Shown: positions 37,272-46,694, counted from the first letter of the stretch. The stretch is DNA of 64,000 nucleotides from Bradyrhizobium sp. OK095 (GCF_900109945.1 NZ_FOBX01000002.1:496001-560000), one strand, 5' to 3'. Translations and numbers: made by a program. Notes: generated from the letters alone by a model not told the origin.

Positions 37272-39827
37272 GGCCGGCTGAAACAGCAGCACGGCGGCAA
37301 GCGTTGTCACCAGCGAGAGGGCGAGCAGCTTGCCCATGCTGGACGTTCCAGGATGGCTCGACAGCCAGAGGCTGCCGAACGCCGTTGCCGTCGTCAGCGC
37401 GCTGAAAAAGATCGCGCGTGTCAGGCTGGTCTGAAGCAGGTTTGTCCTGCCCGAACGCCAGGCCACGACATAATAGATCTTGAAGGCGACGCCGATGCCG
37501 AGCAGCAGCGGAAACGCGACGATGTTGGCGAAATTGAGCGGCAGGCCGATCAGCACGCATATCTCGAGCGTCACCGCACCGGCCACCAGCAGCGGCACCA
37601 GCGTCATCAGCACGTCGATGAACCGCCGCAGCGCGAGCCACAGCAACAGGCTGATCACCAGCAGCGCATAGATGCCGGCGTGGATGAACGCATTCACCAC
37701 AGTATCGCCGGATTTCAGGATCGAGACCGGGCCGCCGATCGCGGTCGGCTCGGCATTGAGCACCGCCGCCGCAAATTTGCGCAGCGTGTCGTTGTCGTTG
37801 GGATCGCCCTTCGGCTGCGCCTCGACGCGGATGATGCCGTCCTTGCTCTTCCAGGCACTGACGAGGTCCGGCGGAAGTGAGTTCAGGGTGACGGGACCTG
37901 CCTGCATCGCGTTCCTGAGCTGGTCGAACACGATCTTCAGCGGCGCGACGAACACGTCCTGGGCCTTGTTGCGCGTGGCCTCGTCGCCATTGCCGAGCTT
38001 TTCGAGCGCGTCCGCCAGCCGGCGAGAGGCGATAGCGCCCGGGCCCTTCGTGTCACCGGAGGTCCGGCGCAGATTGTCGACCGACGACTTCAGCGAATCG
38101 ACGTTTTCCTTGTCCGACGGCGCCGCATCGATCTGGTCGGGATTGAGCGCGGGGTTCAGCACCTTGGCGCCCTGCGCGATCAGCTTCAGCTTCGGCGGCT
38201 GATCCTCCGGCACGAAGCTGTTGAGCGACATCACGCGCAACACCTCAGGCACCTTCTCGAGCTTCGCCTCGACCTGCTTGGCCTGCTCTTCCGACGTGGT
38301 CATCACGTTGATGGCATTGGCGCCCGTGTTGGGATCCTTGCGCAAATCGAGGAAGGTCGCGATCGACTCGGCCTTCGGGTTGCGCAGGTTCATCGGGTTG
38401 AAGTCGAACTTCAGGAAGTAGAGCAGCGGCAGGCCTGCAATCGCCAGCAGCAAAGTGCCGCCCACAACCAGCACACGGTGCTTTTCCAGGAAGTCATCGA
38501 GCGGCGCCAGGAAGGCATAACCGACCGGCTCCATCTCGCCGGGCGGATTCAACAGCTTCAACATCGCGGGCAGCACCGTGATGCTGGAGATGAACGCCAC
38601 CAGCATGCCGACGCCGGCGATCTGGCCGAGTTCGGAGATGCCCCTGTAATCGGTCGGCAGGAAACAGAGGAAGCCGGCGGCGGTCGCCATTGCCGCCAGC
38701 GACAGCGGCACCGCGGAGCGCTTTGCGGCAAGCACCAGCGCGCCGGAGAGATTGTCGTGCTTGTAGCGCTCCGAGCGGTAGCGGACGCTGTACTGGATAC
38801 CGAAATCGACGCCGAGGCCAACGAACAGCACGGCGAACGCGATCGACAGCAAATTGAACGAGCCCACCATCATCAGGCCGGCAGCGGTCGTCAGCGCAAG
38901 GCCGACGAAAAGATTGATGAATACCGCGAAGATGATCTTCGACGAGTGCAGCGCCAGCCACAGGATGAGCAGCACGACCAGCACAGTTCCGATGCCGTTG
39001 ACGACGGCGCCTTCCTGGACGGTGGCGTATTCCTCATTGGCAATCGGGACCGGACCGGTCAGTCGCACCCGCGCCTGGTATTTGGTTGCAAAATCCAGAT
39101 CCACTGCCGCCTTGCGGATCGCGTCGGTGGCGCCCTTGCCGGGCTCCAGCGCGTTGTAGTCGAGGATCGGCTTGAACTCGATGAAGGCGCGCTTGTCGGC
39201 ATCCGTCAGCGGCTCGTCGCTGACGAGCTCGCGCCAGGAGAAGCTCGCATTGCCCTTGTTGAGCACGGTCTCGACCGTCTGCGCGATCATGTTGAAGGGA
39301 CGCTCGGTGTTGTCGAGCTTGACCTGGCCACGCTTGACGCCAGCAAGCCCCGTCTCCAGCGCGCCGGTCAGGCCGCGGATCGAGGGATCACCCGCCATGA
39401 TTTCGATCAGGGGCGCAGCGGATTCGAACTGGCTGGTGGTCTTGCCGACTTCCTCGGTCGGCAGGAACAACAGGCCATTCTTTTCGAAGAACTCGCCGGT
39501 GCCGAGCTGCTGTATCGACTGGAAGTCGGTCTTGTTGTCCTTCAGCTTTGCGAACAGCGCATCCGCTGCCGCAGTCGCCATCTCCGGCGTCCTGGCCTCG
39601 ACGACCGCGAGAATCGTCGCGTCGCGGTCGAAGGCGCGGTCGAACTGCTGGTCGCGCTTACGCCAGTCGAGATTTTGGGCAATCAGCGAGTTGATGTCGG
39701 TGTTGATGGCGAAGTGCTGCGATGTGTAATAGCCGGCCCCCACCGATAGCAGGAGCCCGAGAGCGACGACGAGGGAGGCAAACCGGGTGCAGGCCCTGAC
39801 GATGGCGACGACTACGCTTTGCAGCAC
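37239..39827 (-). CDS. hpnN: Hopanoid RND transporter HpnN
   Basis: 862-aa MMPL/RND transporter of the hopanoid group. Two sets of membrane helices with large periplasmic domains: TDINSLIAQNLDWRKRDQQF after TM1, FVGLGVDFGIQYSVRYR in the first repeat and the matching VAFPLLLGIGVAFKIYYVVA in the second. In R. palustris HpnN moves hopanoids from inner to outer membrane. Start is GTG 39827, no nearby in-frame ATG fits. It lies between hpnO and hpnH. Confidence 0.92.
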   Translation of the reverse strand: MLQSVVVAIVRACTRFASLVVALGLLLSVGAGYYTSQHFAINTDINSLIAQNLDWRKRDQQFDRAFDRDATILAVVEARTPEMATAAADALFAKLKDNKTDFQSIQQLGTGEFFEKNGLLFLPTEEVGKTTSQFESAAPLIEIMAGDPSIRGLTGALETGLAGVKRGQVKLDNTERPFNMIAQTVETVLNKGNASFSWRELVSDEPLTDADKRAFIEFKPILDYNALEPGKGATDAIRKAAVDLDFATKYQARVRLTGPVPIANEEYATVQEGAVVNGIGTVLVVLLILWLALHSSKIIFAVFINLFVGLALTTAAGLMMVGSFNLLSIAFAVLFVGLGVDFGIQYSVRYRSERYKHDNLSGALVLAAKRSAVPLSLAAMATAAGFLCFLPTDYRGISELGQIAGVGMLVAFISSITVLPAMLKLLNPPGEMEPVGYAFLAPLDDFLEKHRVLVVGGTLLLAIAGLPLLYFLKFDFNPMNLRNPKAESIATFLDLRKDPNTGANAINVMTTSEEQAKQVEAKLEKVPEVLRVMSLNSFVPEDQPPKLKLIAQGAKVLNPALNPDQIDAAPSDKENVDSLKSSVDNLRRTSGDTKGPGAIASRRLADALEKLGNGDEATRNKAQDVFVAPLKIVFDQLRNAMQAGPVTLNSLPPDLVSAWKSKDGIIRVEAQPKGDPNDNDTLRKFAAAVLNAEPTAIGGPVSILKSGDTVVNAFIHAGIYALLVISLLLWLALRRFIDVLMTLVPLLVAGAVTLEICVLIGLPLNFANIVAFPLLLGIGVAFKIYYVVAWRSGRTNLLQTSLTRAIFFSALTTATAFGSLWLSSHPGTSSMGKLLALSLVTTLAAVLLFQPALMGKPRNLRE

Positions 39828-40303
39828 TTCTTTTCTTTCTGCGGTTAACAGCTTGCCGAAAACGCCCGCTGTTTAACGGAGTTCCCGGGCGAAACCTATT
39901 GCTGTTTTGAGTGGCAACCGCCGGAACAAGGTTCGAGGTAAACGGCGGGCGGCCAAGAAAAAATCATTGCGGGGCAGTCGGTATAGCCGGGGAGATGAGG
40001 CGGGAAGGTGGCGAAGCCGTAAGCACAAATGCCGCCCTCTTGTGCCGCCCTTTTGTTCCATTGGCGGATTTACTATAATACCGGCCGAACGACTCGCCGT
40101 AGAACTCCAGCTGCATTCAACCTTTCCTTACTGCCGTTTTTTTGACAGAAAGTGCTGTACCTCCATACGCCGAAGCCTCGGATGGGTGGGCGGCTACCGC
40201 GCGGGCGAGCCAATGGTGCGGATTTTGCAGCTGATTGGTCAGTACCGGGGGTGCCGCTGGGGACTACGAAGCGGATTGGTGCAACTTGGGTGATGGGCGT
40301 CCA
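39828..40303. other. Non-coding stretch between hpnN and the ispH remnant
   Basis: No convincing gene. It must hold the promoters for hpnN (leftward) and hpnH (rightward). Short AT-rich runs (e.g. around 40128-40145) stand out from the GC-rich surroundings. No recognisable first half of ispH was found in any frame, although the second-half fragment begins right after. Confidence 0.5.
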
Positions 40304-40675
40304 ATGGAACTTATCGGGGCCCTCCAGGCCCGCTTTACAGATATTCAAGGTCCGGATATCCGGGATATCTGCTATGCGACACAGAGCCGCCAATCTGCGG
40401 TAAGGGACTTGAGCAAGCTGGTCGAATTGATCTTGGTGGTGGGCGCTGCCAATAGCTCGAACTCGAACCGGCTCCGCGAAATCGGCACTGAGGCCGGCGT
40501 CGCGCGTTATTTGATTACCGACGGCAGCAAGCTCAATCCGGAGTGGTTGAAAGATGCCAGGACCGTCGGCGTCACGGCCGGCGCCTCGGCGCCCGAGACA
40601 TCGAATTCAGGCTTCCGGCCCAATTGGCTGCGAGCTGACCCACCCGAATTCCAAGCCCAGAAAGAAACTTTGTAA
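40304..40675 (+). pseudogene. Remnant of ispH (HMBPP reductase), C-terminal part, coupled to hpnH
   Basis: An open frame of 123 codons whose start ([18 protein letters not shown]) and core match the last third of Isp[15 protein letters not shown] with the third cluster cysteine, [18 protein letters not shown] and [10 protein letters not shown]. The first two cluster cysteines and the N-terminal two-thirds are missing, and the tail after ASAPE is unlike IspH, so it cannot be a working reductase. The frame's stop overlaps the hpnH start (TAATG). IspH makes isoprenoid precursors; a copy beside hopanoid genes would fit the pathway. An upstream TTG at 40235 is in frame too. Confidence 0.8.
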
Positions 40676-41835
40676 TGGCTATCCCCTTCTTCAAGGAAAT
40701 GCGTATCGGCGGCTATTTGATCAAGCAGAAGCTGCTTGGCCGCAAACGCTATCCGCTCGTGCTGATGCTGGAGCCGTTGTTCCGCTGCAACCTCGCCTGC
40801 GTCGGCTGCGGCAAGATCGATTATCCGGATGCGATCCTCAACCGCCGCATGACCGCACAGGAGTGCTGGGACGCGGCTGACGAGTGCGGCGCGCCGATGG
40901 TCGCCATTCCCGGCGGCGAGCCGCTGATCCACAAGGAGATCGGCGAGATCGTGCGCGGCCTCGTCGCGCGCAAGAAATTCGTCTCGCTCTGCACCAACGC
41001 GCTGCTGCTCGAGAAGAAGCTCGATCTGTTCGAGCCCTCGCCCTATCTGTTCTTCTCCGTGCATCTCGACGGCCTGAAGGAGCATCACGACAAGGCGGTG
41101 TCGCAGAAGGGCGTGTTCGATCGCGCCGTCTCCGCGATCAAGGCGGCCAAGGCGCGCGGCTTCACCGTCAACGTCAACGCCACCATCTTCGACGGCCATC
41201 CGGCCGAGGAGATCGCAAAGTTCCTCGACCTCACCGTCGAGCTCGGTGTCGGCGTCTCGATGTCGCCCGGCTACGCCTATGAGCGCGCGCCGGACCAGGA
41301 GCACTTCCTCAACCGCACCAAGACCAAAAAACTGTTCCGCGACGTCTTCGCCATGGGCAAGGGCAAGAAGTGGAATTTCATGCATTCCGGCCTGTTCCTG
41401 GACTTCCTCGCCGGCAACCAGGAATACGAGTGCACGCCGTGGGGCATGCCCGCGCGCAACATTTTCGGCTGGCAGAAGCCCTGCTACCTGCTCGGTGAAG
41501 GCTACGCGAAAACCTTCAAGGAGCTGATGGACACCACCGACTGGGAGACCTACGGCACCGGCAAGTACGAGAAGTGCGCCGACTGTATGGCCCATTGCGG
41601 CTACGAGCCGACGGCTGCGACCGCAGCCATCAGCCACCCGCTGAAGGCGATGTGGGTGTCGCTGCGCGGCGTCAGGACCACGGGCCCGATGGCGCCCGAG
41701 ATCGACATGACCAAGCAGCGCCCGGCGCAGTACATCTTCTCGGCGGAAGTGCAGAAGCGCCTGTCGGAGATCCGCAAGGACGAAGCCGTCGCCGCGCAGG
41801 AGAAGGCGGCGCGGAAGGCTTCGACTGCGGCGTAA
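40675..41835 (+). CDS. hpnH: Hopanoid radical SAM protein HpnH
   Basis: 386-aa radical SAM enzyme that joins the 5'-deoxyadenosyl radical of SAM to diploptene, giving adenosylhopane, the first step of side-chain building. Cluster motif CNLACVGC at Cys38, Cys42, Cys45, followed by IPGGEPLIHKEIGEIV. C-terminal SPASM-like cysteines in YEKCADCMAHCGYEP. ATG overlaps the ispH remnant's stop. Partner HpnG is 12.8 kb away. A hairpin terminator follows. Confidence 0.94.
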   Translation: MAIPFFKEMRIGGYLIKQKLLGRKRYPLVLMLEPLFRCNLACVGCGKIDYPDAILNRRMTAQECWDAADECGAPMVAIPGGEPLIHKEIGEIVRGLVARKKFVSLCTNALLLEKKLDLFEPSPYLFFSVHLDGLKEHHDKAVSQKGVFDRAVSAIKAAKARGFTVNVNATIFDGHPAEEIAKFLDLTVELGVGVSMSPGYAYERAPDQEHFLNRTKTKKLFRDVFAMGKGKKWNFMHSGLFLDFLAGNQEYECTPWGMPARNIFGWQKPCYLLGEGYAKTFKELMDTTDWETYGTGKYEKCADCMAHCGYEPTAATAAISHPLKAMWVSLRGVRTTGPMAPEIDMTKQRPAQYIFSAEVQKRLSEIRKDEAVAAQEKAARKASTAA

Positions 41836-41857
41836 GCAAGCGAACCATCACGAACGA

Positions 41858-41892
41858 AAAAGGCCCGGTCGCCGATGGCGATCGGGCCTTTT
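41858..41892 (+). terminator. Rho-independent terminator after hpnH
   Basis: A 16-bp stem, AAAAGGCCCGGTCGCC with GGCGATCGGGCCTTTT (one G-T mismatch), loop GAT, then TTTTGTTTT. It is nearly the same 35-base sequence as the hairpin at 54571 after hpnG (three differences). Confidence 0.9.
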
Positions 41893-42702
41893 GTTTTGTC
41901 CGGCTCAAGCCCGGGAGGAACGGATCGATGCGCTGGCGATGCTCCCTTCCCTCATTGTCGGCTCGCGCTCCGGCAAAAAATGAAAAACAACCCCATGCAC
42001 AGTAGAAGCGCGATCGCTCACCGGCACGAAGTCCAATCGGTTGGGTCGTTGCAACGTCGAGCAAATCGGCAGCAAATCGGCACGGATCGCCCCGGGTGCG
42101 GCGCGGATTCGTTTTCGTAACCAGCCGCGCCGCCAGTCGACCGCGACTCAGATCGACACAATTTCGTATTTTACGAAAATCGGTTGACGCGTCGGGCAAA
42201 ACAATGGCACTATGCCATGCTAGCTCCTTCGGAAGACGGGACCGGCTAAGCGCTCGACCGCAGCACGCCGGCTCTCTACCTTCCCGAAATCCAATGGACG
42301 AGCGGCCCTCATTCCATGATTGCTTCGTCAAAGATCGGCAAAGCCGCACAGCACGCTTGAGAGCCGTCAGTTTGTAAGCCGTCGGAAACTGACGGTTCTT
42401 CCCTCTCGCTGCCACAGGTCATCCTCGGAATGCCTGTCACCGAGATTATCGTGTCTCACTTGAAGGGTGCAGTCCAGTCCAGCACTGTCACTGCAATTTT
42501 GTACGAGGGTCTTTTCTTCGCGGCGCGCGACACCGTGCGCTCGTGAGTGAAGTACGACATAGCTGCAGGACACAGCCATCAATGGCGACCACCGTCAAAT
42601 GCCGGTAGTTCAATTTCCGAATCCCGTCATCCATGTTGTCGATGAGCTACAGCCTACCTCTGCGTTACTCCTTAGGGTGAGTTTCAGCCCAAGGAGATTG
42701 AC
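41893..42702. other. Non-coding repeat-bearing stretch upstream of omp gene
   Basis: No supported gene in 810 bases. It holds two modules that recur at 46.8-47.0 kb: one at 41927-42010 (GCTCCCT, GCAAAAAA, AACAACCC blocks) and one at 42429-42503 (GTGTCTCACTT, GTGCAGTCC). A small hairpin, TTTCGTA TTT TACGAAA, is at 42162-42178. AAGGAG at the right end belongs to the omp gene. Confidence 0.5.
42429..42503 (+). repeat. Degenerate direct repeat, copy 1
   Basis: A stretch with GTGTCTCACTTGAAGGGTGC and CACTGTCACTGCAATTTTGT. Related copies lie at 45316-45380 and 46782-46830 in the same direction. All three can be read as a conserved peptide start (MPVTEIIVSHLKGAV here), so the repeat may be a decayed coding fragment. 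Confidence 0.6.
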
Positions 42703-43392
42703 ATGAAGTCCGCCCTGTTTGTTTTTGCTATCGTTGGCCTGGCGACAAGGACCGCATTCGCGGCCGACCTTGCGCCCTCACCCTACACAAAAGCTCCCGT
42801 TGATCAGGCTGCGTACAACTGGGCAGGATTTTACGCCGGCTTGAATGCCGGCTATGCGTTCGGCCACGAAACGATGGTGGTCGACGGCGTCGGTCTCGGA
42901 CGATTTGAAACATCGCGCGACCATGACGGGCTCTTTGGCGGCGGTCAGATCGGATTCAACTTCCAGTTCGGTGGCGGTTGGGTGCTTGGCGTCGAAGCCG
43001 ACATGCAGGCCGCGAGCATCGGCGGCACTTTTGATGCATTGGTCCCCGCAGCCGCCTTTGGCACCAACAAGCTCGACACGTTCGGAACGGCAAGAGGCCG
43101 CCTCGGCTATGCTTTCGACCGCTTGCTGGTTTACGGCACCGGCGGCTTCGCGGCGGGTCGTAATACTTTCCAGATTATTCAGGCGGCAAGCGCAACCGAG
43201 AGCGAGACCCACACGGGCTGGACTGCCGGTGGCGGCCTTGAATACGGCGTTGGACAAAACTGGAGCGTCAAAGCGGAGTACCTTCACGTCGATCTGGGTG
43301 ATAAGTCCTATTTTGTCATCCCAGGTGGGACGAGTTACGTTTCCAGGATGAAGTTTGACCTGGTTCGCACTGGTTTCAACTACCGGTTCTGA
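42703..43392 (+). CDS. Outer membrane beta-barrel protein (porin-family, Omp25-like)
   Basis: 229-aa barrel protein. Signal peptide (LFVFAIVGLATRTAFA), then YNWAGFYAGLNAGYAFG, the usual first strand of Bradyrhizobium Omp25/Omp31-like proteins, repeated glycine/aromatic strands such as FGGGWVLGVEADMQAA, and a C-terminal strand ending FNYRF with the terminal Phe needed for barrel insertion. AAGGAG lies 7 bases before the ATG. A terminator follows. Structural outer membrane protein, exact role unknown. Confidence 0.88.
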   Translation: MKSALFVFAIVGLATRTAFAADLAPSPYTKAPVDQAAYNWAGFYAGLNAGYAFGHETMVVDGVGLGRFETSRDHDGLFGGGQIGFNFQFGGGWVLGVEADMQAASIGGTFDALVPAAAFGTNKLDTFGTARGRLGYAFDRLLVYGTGGFAAGRNTFQIIQAASATESETHTGWTAGGGLEYGVGQNWSVKAEYLHVDLGDKSYFVIPGGTSYVSRMKFDLVRTGFNYRF

Positions 43393-43419
43393 AGTTGGGA
43401 TTAAACCCCATGATCGGAG

Positions 43420-43444
43420 AGCCCGGCTTTATGCCGGGCTTTTT
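43420..43444 (+). terminator. Rho-independent terminator after omp gene
   Basis: An 8-bp perfect stem, AGCCCGGC with GCCGGGCT, loop TTTAT, then TTTTTG. It lies 28 bases after the omp stop. Confidence 0.88.
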
Positions 43445-43581
43445 GTTCGACATTTTGTCGCATGCGAATTGCACGAACGCAATTCTGGACGTGTGGCTAT
43501 GCAATTGGCGGCCTCGCATGTCCCCGAACCTTGAGGGTATCCTCTCATGCGCGATACTTGAATTCACAGGCTGCGTTTGGA

Positions 43582-44655
43582 ATGGAAGTTGTCGATTTGA
43601 TCTACGAGGCGGCGTTTGTGCCGCATCTGTGGCCTGATGTCCTGCAGCAGCTTGCAAATCTGTCAGACTCGGTTGGCTCAACAGTATTCCTGTTTGAAGA
43701 GGCAATGCCGACCCGCGGCGTGACCCTCGGAAATTTGGATGATTTGCTGGGCGAGTTTCTCGCGACCGATTCGCTGCGGTTCTCAACCTCTGTCATGCGG
43801 ATGTACGGCCTCAAACCTCACAGCTTCGTCGAAGTGGACGCCTACCTCAGCGCCGAGGAGATCGAGAACGATCCGATCAGAATCAAGCTGCGTGACCTCG
43901 GTATCGGAAATCACATTTGCACGGCGATACCCATGCCGAGTGGCGAGCTCGTCATGTATGTCCTGCAAAGATCTCTGGCAAATGGCGGCTATCGTGACGG
44001 CAGCGTCCAAAAACTCAACGCGCTCAGGCCACATTTGGCGCGAGCCGGGTTGATCGCGACGAAAGTCGGTTTCGAGCGCGCGCGCAGCACTGTCGCGGCC
44101 ATGCAAGCGATGAACCTTCCGGCGGCGGTATGTAGTGACGGCAAAGTCATTGCGACCAATCCGCTCTTTCAGACGATACCGTCGACGATTTGTATCGGGA
44201 GCGGCGATCGCTTATCCAGCATCAACCCGACGACAGATGTATTACTGCAGAATGCCTTGATGACGGGACGCACGAGAGACACCTCCGACGTGCTGTCCAT
44301 ACCGATATCGAGCAGCGAGCGGCGCGAGCGTAGCGTCATGCACGTGCTGCCCTTGAAGCGTTCGGCGCGTGACCTGTTTTCCGGCGGCGATGTATTGGTT
44401 GTCCTGACAACGGTGAAAGCAACCGCGATCGTTCCTTCACCGGACATGCTCAGCGGGCTATTTGATCTCACACCCGCAGAGGCAGCACTGGCAATCAGCC
44501 TCGTTTCAGGGAAAACGCTGAAAGAGGGCGCCCTCGAAAGCGAGATCAAGGATAGTACTGCACGATCCTATCTGGAAAATATCTTCCGAAAAACTGCGAC
44601 CAACCAACAAAGTCAGCTCGTAGCGTTGCTGAAGAGCGCAAGCATCATTCGCTAG
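43582..44655 (+). CDS. LuxR-type HTH transcriptional regulator
   Basis: 357-aa regulator. The last 65 residues form a LuxR helix-turn-helix (FDLTPAEAALAISLVSGKTL, then DSTARSYLENIFRKTATNQQ). The N-terminal 280 residues have no domain I recognise by motif. ATG 43582 (MEVVDLIYEAAF) matches starts of this large alphaproteobacterial group; an upstream GTG/ATG in frame would add 40 odd residues. Base composition is visibly more A+T-rich than the neighbouring hpn and phn genes, in keeping with transfer. Targets unknown; the adjacent omp is a candidate. Confidence 0.8.
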   Translation: MEVVDLIYEAAFVPHLWPDVLQQLANLSDSVGSTVFLFEEAMPTRGVTLGNLDDLLGEFLATDSLRFSTSVMRMYGLKPHSFVEVDAYLSAEEIENDPIRIKLRDLGIGNHICTAIPMPSGELVMYVLQRSLANGGYRDGSVQKLNALRPHLARAGLIATKVGFERARSTVAAMQAMNLPAAVCSDGKVIATNPLFQTIPSTICIGSGDRLSSINPTTDVLLQNALMTGRTRDTSDVLSIPISSSERRERSVMHVLPLKRSARDLFSGGDVLVVLTTVKATAIVPSPDMLSGLFDLTPAEAALAISLVSGKTLKEGALESEIKDSTARSYLENIFRKTATNQQSQLVALLKSASIIR

Positions 44656-44691
44656 GCTGGATTACAGTGACACGATTTACAGTTACAGCTC

Positions 44692-44723
44692 GTAGGATGG
44701 GTTGAGCTCTTGCGAAACCCATC
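44692..44723. repeat. Left inverted repeat of the REP-type transposase unit
   Basis: GTAGGATGGGTTGAGCTCTT followed by GCGAAACCCATC; matches the reverse complement of 45281-45312 at 30 of 32 bases. It borders the transposase gene and resembles REP-like ends carried by such genes in Bradyrhizobium. Confidence 0.85.
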
Positions 44724-44749
44724 GCGCTTGTTTCGTGGTATCGTCCATC

Positions 44750-45271
44750 ATGACCGCGTACCGTCGCAACTTCGTTCCGGGTGGATGCTTCTTCTTCACC
44801 GTCAATCTGGCGGAGCGGAAGCTGTCGTTGCTGACGGATCATGTCGAGCTGTTTCGTGAGACGCACCGGCGCCATCCATTTGCGATCGATGCCATCGTGG
44901 CGCTGCCTGATGACCTTCACACCGTATGGATGTTAGCCGAAGGCGATGCCAATTTTGCGATGCGCTGGCAGTTGATCAAGTCCGCCGTTTCGCGCCGTCT
45001 GGCGCGGAACGAAAGAATCTCCCAAAGCCGTTCGGCCAAGGGGGAACGCGGCATTTGGCAACGCAGATATTGGGAGCATACCATTCGCGACGAAACCGAC
45101 CTCGCCCGGCATGTCGACTATGTTCACATCAATCCGGTCAGGCATGGGCTCGTCGACAGGGTGCACGACCGGGCGCCGTCCTCGTTTCATCGTCACGTGG
45201 AGCTTGGCAACTACCCAGCCGATTGGGCGGGCGATCAGTCAGATGATGGCCGCGATTACGGAGAGCGGTGA
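44750..45271 (+). mobile_element. REP-associated tyrosine transposase (RAYT, Y1 family)
   Basis: 173-aa protein of the REP-associated single-strand transposase family, coding on the plus strand from ATG 44750. Recognised from FVPGGCFFFTVNLAER, RWQLIKSAVSRRL, GERGIWQRRYWEHTIRDE with the nucleophile-side Tyr, and HVDYVHINPVRHGLV. The HUH metal motif normally reads HLH in this family (DHLH); here it is DDLHTVWML, so the first histidine is Asp and activity is doubtful. Flanked at both ends by 32-base inverted repeats. Confidence 0.88.
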
Positions 45272-45280
45272 CCGGGAAGA

Positions 45281-45312
45281 GATGGGTTTCGCAAGGGCTC
45301 AACCAATCCTAC
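45281..45312. repeat. Right inverted repeat of the REP-type transposase unit
   Basis: GATGGGTTTCGCAAGGGCTC followed by AACCAATCCTAC, the near-perfect reverse complement of 44692-44723 (two differences). The unit thus spans 44692-45312, about 620 bases. Confidence 0.85.
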
Positions 45313-45315
45313 GCG

Positions 45316-45380
45316 CTGTCACAGGAATTGCCGTGTCTCACTTACGGGGTGCAGTCCGGCACTGTCACCGTAATTTTGTA
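45316..45380 (+). repeat. Degenerate direct repeat, copy 2
   Basis: GTGTCTCACTTACGGGGTGC and CACTGTCACCGTAATTTTGT align with copy 1 at 42429 with about one change in five and a short gap. It begins three bases after the transposase unit's right repeat. Confidence 0.6.
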
Positions 45381-45414
45381 ATTTCTGCGCCGGCAGATCG
45401 GCGCTTGAGAGAAG

Positions 45415-46389
45415 CTATTGCGTTATTGCAAATGAACGGCTCACACCGACTCGAACAGTCTGGAGATCGATAGAGCCGCTCATCTGCGTCATGGTGGTAC
45501 AGGCAAGTCCGAGCGGGCATGGCGCGTAGGAAAAGGCATAGCGCTGGTCGAAGTTTCCGAAGCGGCTGAACCGGTATTCGGCATACAGCCTCCACGCATC
45601 ATCAATGCGTCGTTCCCAGCCGAGGCCAGCAGTCCAACCGGCGGCTGCAAAGTCAACGCGCGGAAAGGAGAATTGGTATGTGCCGCCAATACCGAAGCTG
45701 TTTATCGAGATGCCCGAGACCACGTGCGAAGTGAAGTCGCCGTAAGAAAAGCCCCCCAGCACGTACAGAAGATTGGCACTATCAGGTGTAAGCCAGCCGG
45801 CCTTCACCGTGGCCGATGCTATCCAGTTCGCGGTGAGCGAGCCTTGACCGCTGAAATTGAAACTGCTCACGCAAGCGGGATGATCGCATCGTCCGACAAA
45901 CAATTTCTGGTCGGCTTTGACCGCTGGAAAAAGCAAGTCTCCCTGAACACCGAGCAGCAACGAGGAAATTTGCGTCATATATCCCGCACGCAAATCGACG
46001 CCCGCGCCTGAGCCCTTGGCCGAATTACTAAGACTCGAAACGGTTTCCCCGCCTACGATGACGTTGGGATCGCCTCCCGGATCGCTGGTCAAACTACCAT
46101 TGCTGTTCGATTTGATGGACGCCGCAGCGGCGCCGATGCCAACGAACGCGCCATCCCATTTTCGTGCGCGACGCGGAGAAGCCGCCGTATCGATGGCCTT
46201 CGCAATGGGCGGCGGCCTGGAAGTCGATCCGTGCTTCTCCATTCCGACCGCGGCGTCAAAGCATGCCAGTCGTTCGGTCCCGTTCTTCAGCCGGGAACAG
46301 GCAGCGAGATCTTCAGGAATCGCGGCCTTCGCTTCTGAAGTGAACAGCAAAAGGCCGATCGACAAGAAAGCCGCAATGTAACGAAACAT
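45415..46389 (-). CDS. Outer membrane beta-barrel protein
   Basis: 324-aa exported protein. Signal peptide (YIAAFLSIGLLLFTSEAKA), then a short Cys-pair region (DLAACSRLKNGTERLACFDA) known at the mature start of several alphaproteobacterial proteins, a linker, and a barrel domain from about residue 80 ([17 protein letters not shown]) to the end (VRVGVSRSFAITQ). AAGGGGAG lies before ATG 46389. Similar in plan to the omp at 42703 but not a close copy. Function unknown. Confidence 0.82.
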   Translation of the reverse strand: MFRYIAAFLSIGLLLFTSEAKAAIPEDLAACSRLKNGTERLACFDAAVGMEKHGSTSRPPPIAKAIDTAASPRRARKWDGAFVGIGAAAASIKSNSNGSLTSDPGGDPNVIVGGETVSSLSNSAKGSGAGVDLRAGYMTQISSLLLGVQGDLLFPAVKADQKLFVGRCDHPACVSSFNFSGQGSLTANWIASATVKAGWLTPDSANLLYVLGGFSYGDFTSHVVSGISINSFGIGGTYQFSFPRVDFAAAGWTAGLGWERRIDDAWRLYAEYRFSRFGNFDQRYAFSYAPCPLGLACTTMTQMSGSIDLQTVRVGVSRSFAITQ

Positions 46390-46694
46390 GCTCCCCTTCC
46401 ACATCTGCTCACTTTATTTCGGCAAGTCCCGACGGGCGATCGATGCTGGCGGTCTAGAAGGACCGCGACGGTGCAGACTGTTGCGCCATTTGGCTATACC
46501 ACCGGAGAGCGAGTGACCAGCCAAGCCTCAACCAAGATGGCAAATTCCTGCGGGTGTGCCTTCGAAGGCACATCTAGAACTCCGATAGAAGTGCACTAAT
46601 CCGCCCGCGACGAGACTTTCCCGGATTGCGCTTCCGCCTTCGCTCTTCGAGCTATGGCAGACAAATCGCTCCATCGGGCGACGGACGACAAACG

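Noticed and set aside
42096-42377. Open frame of 93 codons in the gap after hpnH.
   Set aside because: Arg/Ser-rich translation with no motif, no ribosome site and an overlapping repeat module; looks non-coding.
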